A stretch of 64,000 bases of DNA, from assembly GCF_900105125.1 (NCBI RefSeq), contig NZ_LT629750.1:4925001-4989000 (forward strand), written 5' to 3'. Origin of the DNA: Bradyrhizobium canariense. GTDB lineage: Bacteria; Pseudomonadota; Alphaproteobacteria; Rhizobiales; Xanthobacteraceae. A program made the position numbers and the translations under genes. The first letter of the stretch is position 1; every line of letters starts with the position of its first letter. Under the pieces are notes generated by a model. It saw only the letters and a program-made list of their open reading frames with translations. It ran no database searches and was not told where the DNA came from. Positions 18,253-26,967 of the stretch are shown here, in pieces.

Positions 18253-20607
18253 ATGGTACGCGTCGGCAAGCTGGGCCGGTACCGAACGATCGGTCGCAGC
18301 GCTCGCGCTGTCTTTATTTTACTGTCGATGGGTCTGTTGGCCTCGTGCAATTCGGCAACTGTCGGGTCCAATGACGGATCCCAACTTGACGTTATGGACA
18401 AGGTGCGTTCGCTGGACCTGCTGCCGCATCAGCCGCAGCCGGTGAATGCGGGCACCGCGACATCCGGACAAAACGGCGGCAGCAGCCGTCCGGTGATGTA
18501 CGAAGGCACGGAAGTGACCGCCGTCTCCGACGAGCGGCCGCAACCGACTTCGAGCGGCAACGGCTTCGATCTCAATTTTGAGAACACCCCGGTCGCGACC
18601 GTCGCCAAAGTGGTGCTTGGCGACATCCTCGGTGTCGGCTACACGATCGATCCGCGCGTGCAGGGGACCGTCAGCCTGGTCTCGGTTCGGCCTGTCGCGA
18701 AATCAGACATCGTCTTCGTGCTGGAAAATGCCTTGCGGTTGAGCGGCGTTGTGCTGATCCGCGATACCGCAGGCTATCGCCTGACACCGCTCGGCGATGC
18801 CGTCGGTGCCGGGCACGTCGATGCCGCCGGCGCCAGCCCCGAACCCGGGTTCGGCGTGTCCGTGGTGCCGCTGCAATATGTGTCGGCACAAACGCTACTG
18901 AAGCTGATGGACAGCTTTGCCACCAAGGCTGGCACGGTTCGCGCCGATGTGACGCGAAACCTCCTGCTGATTCAAGGCAGCGGCGCGGAACGCCGCTCCG
19001 CCGTGGACACCGCGCTGAGCTTCGACGTCGACTGGATGCGTGGTCAATCGGTCGGCATTTTCCCGGTTTCGAGCGGACCGCCGGCTCCGATCATCACGGA
19101 ATTGGAAAAGATCGTGGATTCCGGCGAAAACGGTCTCAGCCAGAACATCATCAAGTTTCAGCCAATCGCCCGTCTCAACGCCATCATGGTCGTGAGCAAA
19201 AAACCGGAGATGCTGCGCACGGCGGCAACCTGGATCAAGCGGCTCGATCAAGCCGACACCGAACGAACCAGCGTTCACGTCTACCAGGTGAAATATGGCG
19301 ATGCGCGCCAGATCGCGCGGGTGCTGACCGACATGTTCATCGGCGGCTCGTCCACCAGCCTGCTGGACAGCCCCGACAACCAGGTCGCACCGGGATCCGG
19401 CACCTCCTCGTCATCGAGCGGCGACCGCCTGTCGATGAATGGCAATGCTTCATCGACGACGAACGGCTTCGGGGCTTCCGGCGGAACTGGAACCACGACA
19501 GGCTTTGGCCCGCAAGCCGGTGGCGCGAATAGAGGCGGGAGCGGGAATGGAGGCGGAGCCGGCGCACTCGACAGCGGCCACGGCTCGGGCTCCGGCAGCG
19601 GCCAGCCGGTGCTGCAGGGGGATGTGCGGATCACGCCCGACACCGTCAACAATTCGCTGCTGATCTACGCCGATCAAGCCAATTATCGCATTATCGAGGC
19701 CACCCTGTTGCAGGTCGACAAACCGCAGCTTCAGGTCGCGATCGATGCGACGATCGCCGAGGTGACGCTGACCAACGAGCTGAGCTATGGCGTCCAGAGC
19801 TACCTCACCAGCCAGAATATCGGACTGAAACCGAACACGGGCTCCATCCTCAATACCCAGGCGACGACGGCGCCGGCCACCACCACCGATCCGACCACGG
19901 GAGCGGTTTCGGTCGCGGGATCGGTTACCAACGCCTTCATCAATCAAGCGTTTCCCGGATTTAATTTTATGGTCGGCTCCGCAACGCAGCCGAGCGCCAT
20001 TCTCGACGCGCTGCACTCTGTCACCAGCGTCAAGGTGCTGTCCAATCCATCTCTCGTCGTTATCAACAACCAGGTGGCGACGCTGCAGGTCGGCGACTCC
20101 GTGCCGGTTTCCACCGGCAGCGCCACAGTGCTGACGACAAGCAACACCGTCGTGAACACCATCGATTATCGCAACACCGGCGTTATCCTTCGGGTGTCTC
20201 CGCGCATCAGCGTCAACGGCGATGTCCGACTCGACGTCGAGCAGGAAATCAGCAGCGTGCCGACGACCAGCTCCAACAGCCTGACGCCGACCGTGTCGGA
20301 ACGAAAGGTCAAGAGCTCGATCCTGGTAGCGACCGGCCAGACGGTGCTGCTGGCTGGATTGATCAGCGAGCAGCAGAACGGCACCCGCAGCGGGATTCCG
20401 GTACTCGATCAGATTCCCGCTCTCGGCGACGCGTTCGGGCACCAGGACAACGCGACGACCCGCACCGAATTGATCATCTTCATCCGTCCGCAAATCATCC
20501 GCAACGGCTCCGACGCGCATATTGTCGCCGAGGAACTCAGATCCAAGCTGCGCGGTGATATCGCGACGACGGCGACAAATCAGGCAAAGACCACCAGTGT
20601 CCACTGA
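18253..20607 (+). CDS. gspD: Type II secretion secretin GspD
   Basis: About 784 residues. A signal with a lipobox (LLASC) marks a lipoprotein-type secretin. N0-N3 domains follow (FDLNFENTPVATVAKVVLGDILG; VHVYQVKYGDARQIARVLTDMF), then a Gly/Ser-rich loop (about 395-460) and the secretin core (VKVLSNPSLVVINNQVATLQVGDSVPVSTG; STVVNTIDYRNTGVILRVSPRI). It forms the outer-membrane channel. The ORF opens at 18190, but the ATG at 18253, with GCGGGG just upstream, puts the basic signal region at the start. Divergent from the rest of the gsp genes. Confidence 0.93.
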   Translation: MVRVGKLGRYRTIGRSARAVFILLSMGLLASCNSATVGSNDGSQLDVMDKVRSLDLLPHQPQPVNAGTATSGQNGGSSRPVMYEGTEVTAVSDERPQPTSSGNGFDLNFENTPVATVAKVVLGDILGVGYTIDPRVQGTVSLVSVRPVAKSDIVFVLENALRLSGVVLIRDTAGYRLTPLGDAVGAGHVDAAGASPEPGFGVSVVPLQYVSAQTLLKLMDSFATKAGTVRADVTRNLLLIQGSGAERRSAVDTALSFDVDWMRGQSVGIFPVSSGPPAPIITELEKIVDSGENGLSQNIIKFQPIARLNAIMVVSKKPEMLRTAATWIKRLDQADTERTSVHVYQVKYGDARQIARVLTDMFIGGSSTSLLDSPDNQVAPGSGTSSSSSGDRLSMNGNASSTTNGFGASGGTGTTTGFGPQAGGANRGGSGNGGGAGALDSGHGSGSGSGQPVLQGDVRITPDTVNNSLLIYADQANYRIIEATLLQVDKPQLQVAIDATIAEVTLTNELSYGVQSYLTSQNIGLKPNTGSILNTQATTAPATTTDPTTGAVSVAGSVTNAFINQAFPGFNFMVGSATQPSAILDALHSVTSVKVLSNPSLVVINNQVATLQVGDSVPVSTGSATVLTTSNTVVNTIDYRNTGVILRVSPRISVNGDVRLDVEQEISSVPTTSSNSLTPTVSERKVKSSILVATGQTVLLAGLISEQQNGTRSGIPVLDQIPALGDAFGHQDNATTRTELIIFIRPQIIRNGSDAHIVAEELRSKLRGDIATTATNQAKTTSVH

Positions 20608-20614
20608 CGCACGA

Positions 20615-21220
20615 ATGCCGATTCCATTCCACGTGGTTATGCGCGTTCGCGGCGCTGTTATCGCCAAGGCCGTGCGTCGATGCCTCTCGTCCGTACCCGT
20701 CATTGTCCTGATCGCCATCGGTGCGGCGCCGATCGCGCATGCCGACGCGCTGGCGCGGGGCACCGCGGCCTATTCCCGCGGCGACTACGTTCGCGCGGCC
20801 CAGGAACTGTCACCCTTGGCGCAGCACGGAAACGCCAAGGCACTCGGCTTGCTTGGCTTCCTCTACGAGCACGGTTTTGGCGAACCGCAGGACAATGATG
20901 CCGCCGCCGATTTCTACGCCCGGGGCGCCGTTCAGGGAAATCCCTTCGCGCAGGCCATGCTCGGATTGATGTACGACAAGGGACACGGGGTGCCGGTGGA
21001 TTTCGTCCTCGCCTACAAATGGCTCAACCTCGCCGCCGCGCGAACGCAAGGCCACGAGCAGGAAACCTTTGCGCGGTTTCGCGATGCCGTCGCGTCGAAA
21101 ATGTCGAAGGATGAAATCGCCGAAGGGCAGCGGCTCGCGCTGAACTGGACTGCGATCAGCTTCGACCCGTCGCTGCGGGCGGAGCGTGGTTCGTGGAAGT
21201 CCCGCCACCATCCCGAATAG
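20615..21220 (+). CDS. Exported Sel1-repeat protein
   Basis: About 201 residues from the ATG at 20615, seven bases after gspD. A signal peptide (SVPVIVLIAIGAAPIAHA) precedes two Sel1 repeats: AKALGLLGFLYEHGFGEPQDNDAAADFYARGA and the following copy ending VLAYKWLNLAAA. Sel1 repeats are helical adaptors, often periplasmic in bacteria. The spacing suggests co-transcription with gspD, so it may be an accessory of the secretion system. A second Met at 20639 also fits. Confidence 0.8.
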   Translation: MPIPFHVVMRVRGAVIAKAVRRCLSSVPVIVLIAIGAAPIAHADALARGTAAYSRGDYVRAAQELSPLAQHGNAKALGLLGFLYEHGFGEPQDNDAAADFYARGAVQGNPFAQAMLGLMYDKGHGVPVDFVLAYKWLNLAAARTQGHEQETFARFRDAVASKMSKDEIAEGQRLALNWTAISFDPSLRAERGSWKSRHHPE

Positions 21221-21256
21221 CTTTAGCCGGCTGTTTTGGGCTGGCAAAAGGATCGA

Positions 21257-21385
21257 TTGTCGACCGCCGCATTCGGGTGGAGCGGCGAACGCTTTGTCAC
21301 GCGACTGAGCGCAGAAAAGCGGCGCGCCTATACGGTCACCCACGTCGTAAAAGACGGGCGGATGGTGCCGAAGACTGCGAAGTAA
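21257..21385 (+). CDS. Possible small protein, 42 residues, TTG start
   Basis: A TTG codon preceded at good spacing by AAAGGA opens a 42-codon frame ending TAA at 21383-21385. The product is basic and ends RAYTVTHVVKDGRMVPKTAK. It has a coding-like alternation but no family I recognise. It could equally be a fragment of a larger lost gene. Confidence 0.3.
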   Translation: MSTAAFGWSGERFVTRLSAEKRRAYTVTHVVKDGRMVPKTAK

Positions 21386-21394
21386 GACCGCCTG

Positions 21395-21423
21395 TGAAAG
21401 CCCGCCGGCTTGGACCGGCGGGC
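21395..21423 (-). terminator. Terminator of the cold-shock gene
   Basis: Nine-base perfect GC stem (21400-21408 with 21415-21423), six-base loop, followed by TTT on the minus strand. It starts about 20 bases past the cold-shock stop codon. Confidence 0.75.
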
Positions 21424-21442
21424 CAACGCAGAACTATCGCTC

Positions 21443-21646
21443 TCAGCCAACTCTTAGATTTTCCGCGGATGTTTTTCCGCGATTCTCCATCTCTTCGAAG
21501 CTCACCTTGGCACCCTCGTTAAGGCTGCTCAGGCCGGCTCTTTCCACGGCCGAGATGTGCACGAAGACATCTTTGCCGCCTTTGTCAGGTTGAATAAATC
21601 CATAACCCTTGGTCGCGTTGAACCACTTCACAGTACCTGTCGCCAC
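21443..21646 (-). CDS. Cold-shock protein (CspA family)
   Basis: 67 residues beginning with a GTG at 21646 that has GGAGGAG 7-13 bases upstream; the longer ORF to 22129 ignores this signal. The sequence carries the CSD core: [18 protein letters not shown] (RNP1) and [14 protein letters not shown] (RNP2). CspA proteins bind single-stranded nucleic acid and act as RNA chaperones. Rhizobial genomes have several copies, and this one is not tied to any neighbour. Confidence 0.92.
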   Translation of the reverse strand: MATGTVKWFNATKGYGFIQPDKGGKDVFVHISAVERAGLSSLNEGAKVSFEEMENRGKTSAENLRVG

Positions 21647-21793
21647 TTCGGTATCTCCTCCAGAAAACTGATCAAGTGAACGTGATTCGTCAGACAAACT
21701 GGTGGCAACTCGGTGGCAAAAAGCCGTCGCTGTTAGGATGCAGCGACGCCTGTTTGCCCAGAAGGTTAACGAATAGTTACCGCTTCCGCCGCC

Positions 21794-21990
21794 TAGCGTG
21801 AGCCCCGGAACGCCGTCGCGACCACCGCGGCCGTGATCATCTTCTGGCCGGCCGCGTTCCTGGTCGGCGGGGACAAGCAGATGGCAGCCGAGTTGCTCAG
21901 ATGAAAGGTCAGATGGTCGCTGTCGAGCAGGCCTCGATCGCCAACAATTGCGGGATCCGGTGTCAGGGTCAGCGACCGCCGGGGACGTGA
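21794..21990 (+). pseudogene. Frameshifted 5'-truncated remnant of a small membrane/lipoprotein gene
   Basis: Frame one reads [20 protein letters not shown] then [12 protein letters not shown] and hits TGA at 21901-21903. The adjacent frame continues as [19 protein letters not shown]. Adding one base at about 21901 joins them into [18 protein letters not shown], the continuous pattern of a small rhizobial protein family with an FWPA(L/A)F helix and a downstream LKGE(M)xAxEQ segment ending in a Cys. There is no start codon in frame: a TAG lies at 21794-21796. The family recognition is from memory; the frame switch is directly visible. Confidence 0.6.
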
Positions 21991-22062
21991 AAATCCATCC
22001 TCCGTGCGAGGGGCAGGAACTTTCAGACCTGCAAAACCGTTGGCCGGCTGAAGGAGACCGCA

Positions 22063-22386
22063 ATGCTCGTATCTGCTGCCGTAATAGCCCTGCAACTTGC
22101 CGCGCCTTTACCGAGCAACACAGCCCCACTTATCCAGGTTCAGCAGTGCGGAGACGGATACGATGTCGACATTTACGGACGCTGCTTCCCAAACGGAGTA
22201 ATACCACCCCAATATCAGGCTGCGCGTCGAGGTTACTACTACGGTAGACGGCCAGTGCCGTGCGGCGATGGCGCGGACGTCGATATCCGAGATGGTCGTT
22301 GCTATCCGACTGGCACGGTGCCCCTCCGGTATCAGAACCGACCACAGAATTATTATTACGATCGCCCTCGCCGCGGCTATTACTGA
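22063..22386 (+). CDS. Small exported protein with two tandem Cys repeats
   Basis: 107 residues after a good ribosome site (AAGGAGA at 22051-22057). A signal peptide ([19 protein letters not shown]) is followed by two copies of a 30-40-residue unit, [24 protein letters not shown] and [20 protein letters not shown], each trailed by a Tyr/Arg-rich stretch ([24 protein letters not shown]). The even pairing of cysteines suggests disulfides in the periplasm or outside. No function known to me. Confidence 0.75.
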   Translation: MLVSAAVIALQLAAPLPSNTAPLIQVQQCGDGYDVDIYGRCFPNGVIPPQYQAARRGYYYGRRPVPCGDGADVDIRDGRCYPTGTVPLRYQNRPQNYYYDRPRRGYY

Positions 22387-22562
22387 TACTTTTTAACATC
22401 CCCAATGAGGAGCGAGCCGGAGCTGTTCCGAACCGGAACCGGTGGAGTGATTTGCGCGGTCGTTGACCCACGCTTTGATCTCGGGATGTCCGCCCTCACC
22501 CGCCGCCGAGATCCCGATCATCAGGATTCGCCATTGATGAAATGCAACGCTGGTCGCTTCCC

Positions 22563-22763
22563 CTACGCCGACGCGGAAGCCGGGGTGTGAATGGGATAAT
22601 CGATCCAGCTTTCAAACCACCACTGAGACTCAAGGTCTTCAGGAATAAGCGCGCAATTCGGACAGGCGGTAATCATCTGAACGCCCGACCACTTGAATTT
22701 CACTGCTAGTATTACGAACGGTTGACGACAACTGGGACAATCGTCGAGGTCAGAATAGGTCAT
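22563..22763 (-). CDS. Small zinc-ribbon-like protein
   Basis: 66 residues with two CxxC pairs, CPSCRQPF near residue 9 and CPNCALIPED near 34, the spacing of a zinc ribbon. GGTGG lies upstream of the ATG. Nothing around it indicates a partner. It might be a real orphan or the surviving part of an older gene, since this 2-kb stretch is full of remnants. Confidence 0.5.
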   Translation of the reverse strand: MTYSDLDDCPSCRQPFVILAVKFKWSGVQMITACPNCALIPEDLESQWWFESWIDYPIHTPASASA

Positions 22764-22864
22764 CGCATACCACCAAGTGTCTGAAAAAGCGCTATGTGCG
22801 GCCTTCGCCCAAACGTGGCTGATTAAACTTTACTCATATCGGGAAGTTCCTGCGACACGATGAC

Positions 22865-22969
22865 ATGCGCCTCTGCGAGGACTCCGGCCGCCTCTGCGGG
22901 AACCACCTGGACCGGCCATCAAGCGGGGCACACGTCATTAGGTGGTCACGCGGCGCTCCGATCGGCTAG
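22865..22969 (+). pseudogene. Possible remnant of a small Cys-rich protein gene
   Basis: 35 codons reading LCEDSGRLCGNHLDRPSSGAH. I associate the pattern CxDCG(x)VCExHPDRPWxGxHAC with a short rhizobial protein. Here the second Cys is Ser and the downstream CGCG part is lost. The match is from memory and the piece is short, so confidence is low. No other gene was seen between 22764 and 23054. Confidence 0.3.
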
Positions 22970-23054
22970 CCGTAAGCTCCATGTAAGGAAACGGTCTTAT
23001 CGTTCGCCCGACCCAGCGCTACTCGCGTGGCGTTGCGGTTCCTCTTGTACTTTG

Positions 23055-23092
23055 CCCCGTCCGGCGTCCGTACCGGACGGGGCGTTTCTTTG
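23055..23092 (+). terminator. Strong hairpin terminator without a living upstream gene
   Basis: Ten-base perfect stem (23055-23064 with 23073-23082) and eight-base loop, followed by a T-rich run (cgtttcttt). It points rightward, downstream of the Cys-rich remnant at 22865-22969, and may be the terminator left over from a lost gene. Confidence 0.7.
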
Positions 23093-23427
23093 CTAACCCG
23101 GCCGACCTCGCAGGGCGGCATCGAGCTCAGCCTCTGTTGAAATATCGACATGAAGGGCGGGTCGCGCGAATTCGATGATCCGATCGCCCTGCCGGATCGC
23201 AGGCAACTTCGTACACTGCGCGATGCGGCGACATACGCCACTGGCCTTCCGAAGAAAGAGGCCGCGCTCCCCGAGCGGCAAGCTGCGATCGAGGCGCTGA
23301 TGCTCGTTGCGGATCGCGGTGGCCCCACCGTGTTCGCGCGGATAGGCGTGATGCGGGCGCCGAACCCACCGCGTTAAGCGGGTGTTCAATCCGGATCGCA
23401 AAGACCATCATTGGGGAAAGCGGAAGC

Positions 23428-23742
23428 TTAGCAGGCCGTTGAAGAAGTCTTTGAACGACGTGCGATGAACGGGATGTCGTCGCCATTGAGGAGGCAGATT
23501 TCACCTTCGAGTGAGCCGTCATCCCGCAGTTCGGCCCAACCGTCACCATTGGCAGGCTCCATTTCGTCGTTTCCCTGCCAGCCGAACTGGACGGCATCGC
23601 CGTCACAGGGTCCATGAATGGAGCCCGTGAGGCAATCGAAGGCGAACTCGCCGCCGTCCTCATCGAACAGGATGTAGGCGCCGGCCACGGCCATGTCGTA
23701 GCCTGGTGTCTCGACGACCCGCCATCTGCCCCGGATGCTCAT
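23428..23742 (-). CDS. Passenger protein within the insertion sequence
   Basis: 104 residues, acidic, starting by ATGA overlap with the transposase stop. The core reads RGRWRVVETPGYDMAVAGAYILFDEDGGEF and DAVQFGWQGNDEMEPANGDGWAEL, which I recognise as a small free-standing protein found in many proteobacteria, function unknown. The final residues (KTSSTAC) are read out of the left inverted repeat, and the TAA stop lies in the target duplication itself. The C-terminus therefore depends on the insertion site: the family normally seems to end near IARR. Confidence 0.75.
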   Translation of the reverse strand: MSIRGRWRVVETPGYDMAVAGAYILFDEDGGEFAFDCLTGSIHGPCDGDAVQFGWQGNDEMEPANGDGWAELRDDGSLEGEICLLNGDDIPFIARRSKTSSTAC

Positions 23743-24918
23743 GCCGGTGCCGCCAGAAGCTTGGGCAGCCGGATCAGATTATAGGCCGCAAGCGCCAGGA
23801 CGAAGACGGCATCCACCCGGTCGCGGCCTCGTAGCTTGACCTTGGCCAGACCAGCGGAACTCTTGATCCAGCCGAAGACTTCTTCGATGCGTTTGCGGCA
23901 ACGCTGGCTGATGTCATAGCCGCTGTGACGTGTGGTACGCGCGTCGATCGCCGTCTTGCGCCGCTTGCCGGTCTTACTCAGATGTCCGTCGATCGCGATA
24001 TGCGGCGTAACCGATCTATATCTCAGGTCGTGCACGAACGGCGTGACGTCATAGGCCTTATCCGCCCCCACCGTGATCCGCTTGGCGCCACCGCGCTTGT
24101 CGATCATGGCAAGCGCAATCTCCCGTTCGGCGGTGCCTGTCGCTTGGCTCACTTCACCCAAAACCGCTAAACCATTGCGGTTCTCCATCAGCGCATGGCC
24201 CATATAGCTCAGCTTGGCCGGCTGGCCGTCTCCCTTCTTGTAAAGCCGCGCTTCAGGATCGGTCGTGCTCGCATGGGTCTCGTTGGATCGCTTTTCCTTG
24301 TGGAAGCTACGCTCGGCATTGCGTCCCGGACCGTCCTGATCTTTGTCGCTGCCATCCTTCCGTCGGAAGCTCTTGATCGAAGCCCAAGCTTCAATCAGAG
24401 TACCGTCCACCGAGAAGTGATCGCTCGATAGCAGACGCTTGACCTTCGGCTGCGCCAAAAGCGCGCTCAGGAACTTGGCCGCAATCTCGCCCTCAAGCAG
24501 CCGATCGCGGTTCTTCGAGAAGGTCGAATGGTCCCAGACCGCATCGTCCACCCCAAGCCCAACGAACCAGCGGAACAGAAGATCGAACTCCATCCGCTCC
24601 ATCAGGTGCCGTTCCGAGCGAACCCCATAGAACGCCTGCAGGAGCATCGCCCGAAGCAACTTCTCCGGTGCAATCGAGGGGCGGCCGAAGTCCGTGTAGA
24701 GCTTGCCGAACTCCCCAGAAAGATCGCCCAGCGCCGCATTCGCCAAGTCCCTAATCACCCGGAGCGGGTGGTCGGCGCGAACCCGAGCCTCCAGGTCCAC
24801 ATAACTGAAAAGCGAGCCAGACCCTTCGTCACTTCCCCGCATCGCGTCACCTCAGCAAAATCCTGTCCTAGGGAATCACGATCCAAAACGCTTCGCCAGA
24901 GACTTCTTCAACAGCCTG
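23432..24918 (-). mobile_element. Insertion sequence of IS5/IS1182 type with passenger gene (1,487 bp)
   Basis: Terminal inverted repeats of 22 bp with two mismatches (left begins CAGGCCGTTGAAGAAGTC, right begins CAGGCTGTTGAAGAAGTC) are flanked by a TTAG direct repeat at 23428-23431 and 24919-24922, a YTAR-type target duplication. Inside are a DDE transposase and an overlapping downstream ORF, both on the minus strand. The intact duplication and near-identical ends indicate a fairly recent insertion, into a gene already frameshifted. Confidence 0.9.
23739..24842 (-). CDS. IS5/IS1182-type transposase
   Basis: 367 residues. An N-terminal DUF772-type region (FGRPSIAPEKLLRAMLLQAFYG) is followed by the DDE catalytic domain: SVDGTLIEAW (first Asp), VGADKAYD (second Asp), and RIEEVFGWIK (Glu). 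The length is full and there is no frameshift, so it is probably active. The neighbouring subfamilies (IS5 proper versus IS1182) cannot be separated by eye. Confidence 0.9.
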   Translation of the reverse strand: MRGSDEGSGSLFSYVDLEARVRADHPLRVIRDLANAALGDLSGEFGKLYTDFGRPSIAPEKLLRAMLLQAFYGVRSERHLMERMEFDLLFRWFVGLGVDDAVWDHSTFSKNRDRLLEGEIAAKFLSALLAQPKVKRLLSSDHFSVDGTLIEAWASIKSFRRKDGSDKDQDGPGRNAERSFHKEKRSNETHASTTDPEARLYKKGDGQPAKLSYMGHALMENRNGLAVLGEVSQATGTAEREIALAMIDKRGGAKRITVGADKAYDVTPFVHDLRYRSVTPHIAIDGHLSKTGKRRKTAIDARTTRHSGYDISQRCRKRIEEVFGWIKSSAGLAKVKLRGRDRVDAVFVLALAAYNLIRLPKLLAAPA

Positions 24919-24950
24919 TTAGAGGGACGCGTGAACACGCCGTGAGATGA

Positions 24951-25537
24951 ACCCGGTTCCAGAATTAACCTGCGACAGCGACATCAAGCTTAATACGCGA
25001 TCGCGATTGCGGCGGCTCGTTGCGGTTCTATCCTCAACGCAGGTCGCGCGAGGCCACCCCAGGCCATCCCACAACCCAGAACGCGCGATTAGGGGGTGCA
25101 GCTCGGTTTGTGAGCCGCATCCCCGCCCCATTGTCCACAAATCCCCGAATCCTCAACGAGGGCAGTCCTGCTGATCGAGCGAACCGGGAAAGTGAAAGCT
25201 GGCGCGCGATCGGTGACGATCGAACAGTGGCGAACAAGGGAGAACATCCTACTGGCGGAGAGAGTGTCCAAAGCAGTATATATCACCGTCGGTTGCACAC
25301 GTTCGCCGATGTTCAAGAAACACTTATACCAAAGGCACGAACTGTGCGCCGGACCTCTCGCGCGTTCGCTCCAATTCGCGAGCAATCTTCACGCAAATAT
25401 GGGCTGGAGTATGGGCGCAAACGTTCGACGGAAGGTTGGGGATGGTTGGAAATATTCCTAGCGCACAAGCACCATTATTCTTTCGACCTGTCGCTCCAAA
25501 TACCAAATCATCATTCGCGATAGTTCTTCGAAGGCAG
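24951..25537. other. Gene-free stretch at the left boundary of the island
   Basis: About 590 bases without a convincing gene; ORFs here lack start signals and family features. It contains the candidate left attachment repeat (25253-25266). Left of that repeat lies the decayed chromosomal segment, right of it the island genes. Confidence 0.55.
25253..25266. repeat. Candidate left attachment site (copy of the tRNA-Ser 3' end)
   Basis: The 14 bases TGGCGGAGAGAGTG are identical, in the same orientation, to 51013-51026. There they form the CCA end, discriminator, acceptor 3' strand and first T-arm bases of tRNA-Ser. A chance 14-base match to that very position in 64 kb is unlikely. No further identity extends on either side. 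Confidence 0.65.
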
Positions 25538-26848
25538 TCAAAGGGACCTAACACCCTTGTCTAGGAGATTGTTCAGAACCACGGCGCGGGTACCGACAGG
25601 CTGCACCGCCATATTCACCAAAGCACGTGCGACGTCACTCGCGAGGCTGCGCGCGCTCACGCGCGAGGGTGTCGACACCCTCTGCAAACCCGCGCGGCCA
25701 TGAACGAAGCCGCTTCGCAGCTCGAACAGGTCTATATAGCACCGCGCCCTGGCGGTATCGTTCAGCAAAGCAGCTATCCGCGCGGCAACTCGATCTCTCG
25801 GCGACACCTTTCTATGCGGGTCGGGCTTCTGTCTCATCCACTTCTTATGGTCCATCTCTAACCCGAGCGCAGCTTCGATGGCAGTCATGTGCGCCATTAC
25901 CTCATCCATGCCGTCTGCGAGAAAGGCACGGACGAGGAAGTGTACGATTGGAGTTTCAAAAAGAGTAGTAGCCTGAGCCGCTTGTAGCTCGTTCCAGGCG
26001 ATGTCCGTAAAACGCACCAGCCCCACCTCAGCCGCACCGCCGAGCGGTAGCGTCGTCGGGCGCTCCAGCTCGATCTCCTGACCAGATCCATCTTCAACGA
26101 TCCACGGCTCAAGCGTGAGGCTATCCACGCTCGGCGTGGGATCAGGACGGACCAAGAGGTCATCATCCACCGTGTAAATCCATGGCACCCTGAACCCTCG
26201 CCAATCGACCTCCGGCATAGTCGACCACTGCTCCCATGGCGCCAGCAGCAGAAAAAATAGAGCCGCCTCGACGGCCGGCGGAAACCGGCCGAGGTGCGGC
26301 TCGATCTCGCCGATATCTCGGCTCATGTCCATGAAGAGCGCCGGTATCGAGCGAGCCTCCGGTCGCGGGTCAACATTGACCTCCTCTTCGACGACCAACC
26401 ATTGAAACTGTGCGAAGCGCCTCGTCTCCAGCGGCTTGTCCGGAAAGTTGCGTGCCAACCTCGGCGCATCGAACATCGCTTCAAGTTCCGCCGCGCTGAA
26501 TGAGCCTACACGTGCACGACCGAACATTAACTGCGGCAACTTATCTGCAAGGTCGAGCGGACACATATGCCGACGCAAAGTAGTTCTCCGCGCAAACGCA
26601 CGATCAATCGCTTCCGCTGCTATCCTCGGTTCAACCGCCTGTCCGAGCATTTCGGCCGGAAACAAGCAAGGAAGTCCCAAAGACCGCAACGCTGTGCTCA
26701 GCGCGAACTTTGCCTTCCCGCTACCGTACCGGGCCTCACATATATCAGCCAACGAAACGAACCCCGGTGCGGAGAACAGATTTTCCGGCCCGGGAGGCGG
26801 GACACGCCACAGAGTCTCAAGTACGCTTATCAGCTCCGCGTCCACCAT
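25538..26848 (-). CDS. HEPN-domain protein (ApeA-like C-terminus)
   Basis: About 436 residues. The last 130 residues look like an Apea-like HEPN domain: a helical run with MAHMTAIEAALGLEMD, then the HEPN signature Rx4-6H as ELRSGFVHGR (R and H four residues apart) around residue 385. HEPN proteins are often RNases in anti-phage or toxin systems. The N-terminal two thirds has no motif I recognise, and could be the sensor part. The TTG at 26854 is an alternative start. It lies just inside the left island boundary, with another minus-strand gene 113 bases upstream that may share its operon. Confidence 0.65.
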   Translation of the reverse strand: MVDAELISVLETLWRVPPPGPENLFSAPGFVSLADICEARYGSGKAKFALSTALRSLGLPCLFPAEMLGQAVEPRIAAEAIDRAFARRTTLRRHMCPLDLADKLPQLMFGRARVGSFSAAELEAMFDAPRLARNFPDKPLETRRFAQFQWLVVEEEVNVDPRPEARSIPALFMDMSRDIGEIEPHLGRFPPAVEAALFFLLLAPWEQWSTMPEVDWRGFRVPWIYTVDDDLLVRPDPTPSVDSLTLEPWIVEDGSGQEIELERPTTLPLGGAAEVGLVRFTDIAWNELQAAQATTLFETPIVHFLVRAFLADGMDEVMAHMTAIEAALGLEMDHKKWMRQKPDPHRKVSPRDRVAARIAALLNDTARARCYIDLFELRSGFVHGRAGLQRVSTPSRVSARSLASDVARALVNMAVQPVGTRAVVLNNLLDKGVRSL

Positions 26849-26967
26849 CTTCAACCGCCGATCCCAAGCACTTGTAGCAATCAGATCCGCCTAGCCCGCT
26901 CGCGGTCGGGGCGAACCTGATGAACACCCCTTGTGTCGACGCCCGTCAGCAGACACTGCGCGCTGAC

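Larger units (their letters stand above)
23150..24950 (+). pseudogene. Small rhizobial hypothetical gene broken by a frameshift and an insertion sequence
   Basis: The first 67 or so codons read through LPDRRQLRTLRDAATYATG, ERQAAIEALMLVADRGGP and FARIGVMRA. Then one extra base near 23360 moves the frame, after which RVKRVFNPDRKDHHWGKRKL continues until the insertion sequence interrupts at 23431. Beyond it, after one TTAG, the same frame resumes at 24923 as GTREHAVR and stops at 24948-24950. Removing the element and one TTAG thus rebuilds an uninterrupted tail. I recognise the block PDRK(x)HHWGKRKL as typical of a short hypothetical protein common in rhizobia. The coding piece is 23150-23430 plus 24919-24950. 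Confidence 0.7.

Noticed and set aside
25020..25523. 167-codon ORF at the left island edge
   Set aside because: No start signal or family character; crosses the attachment repeat.
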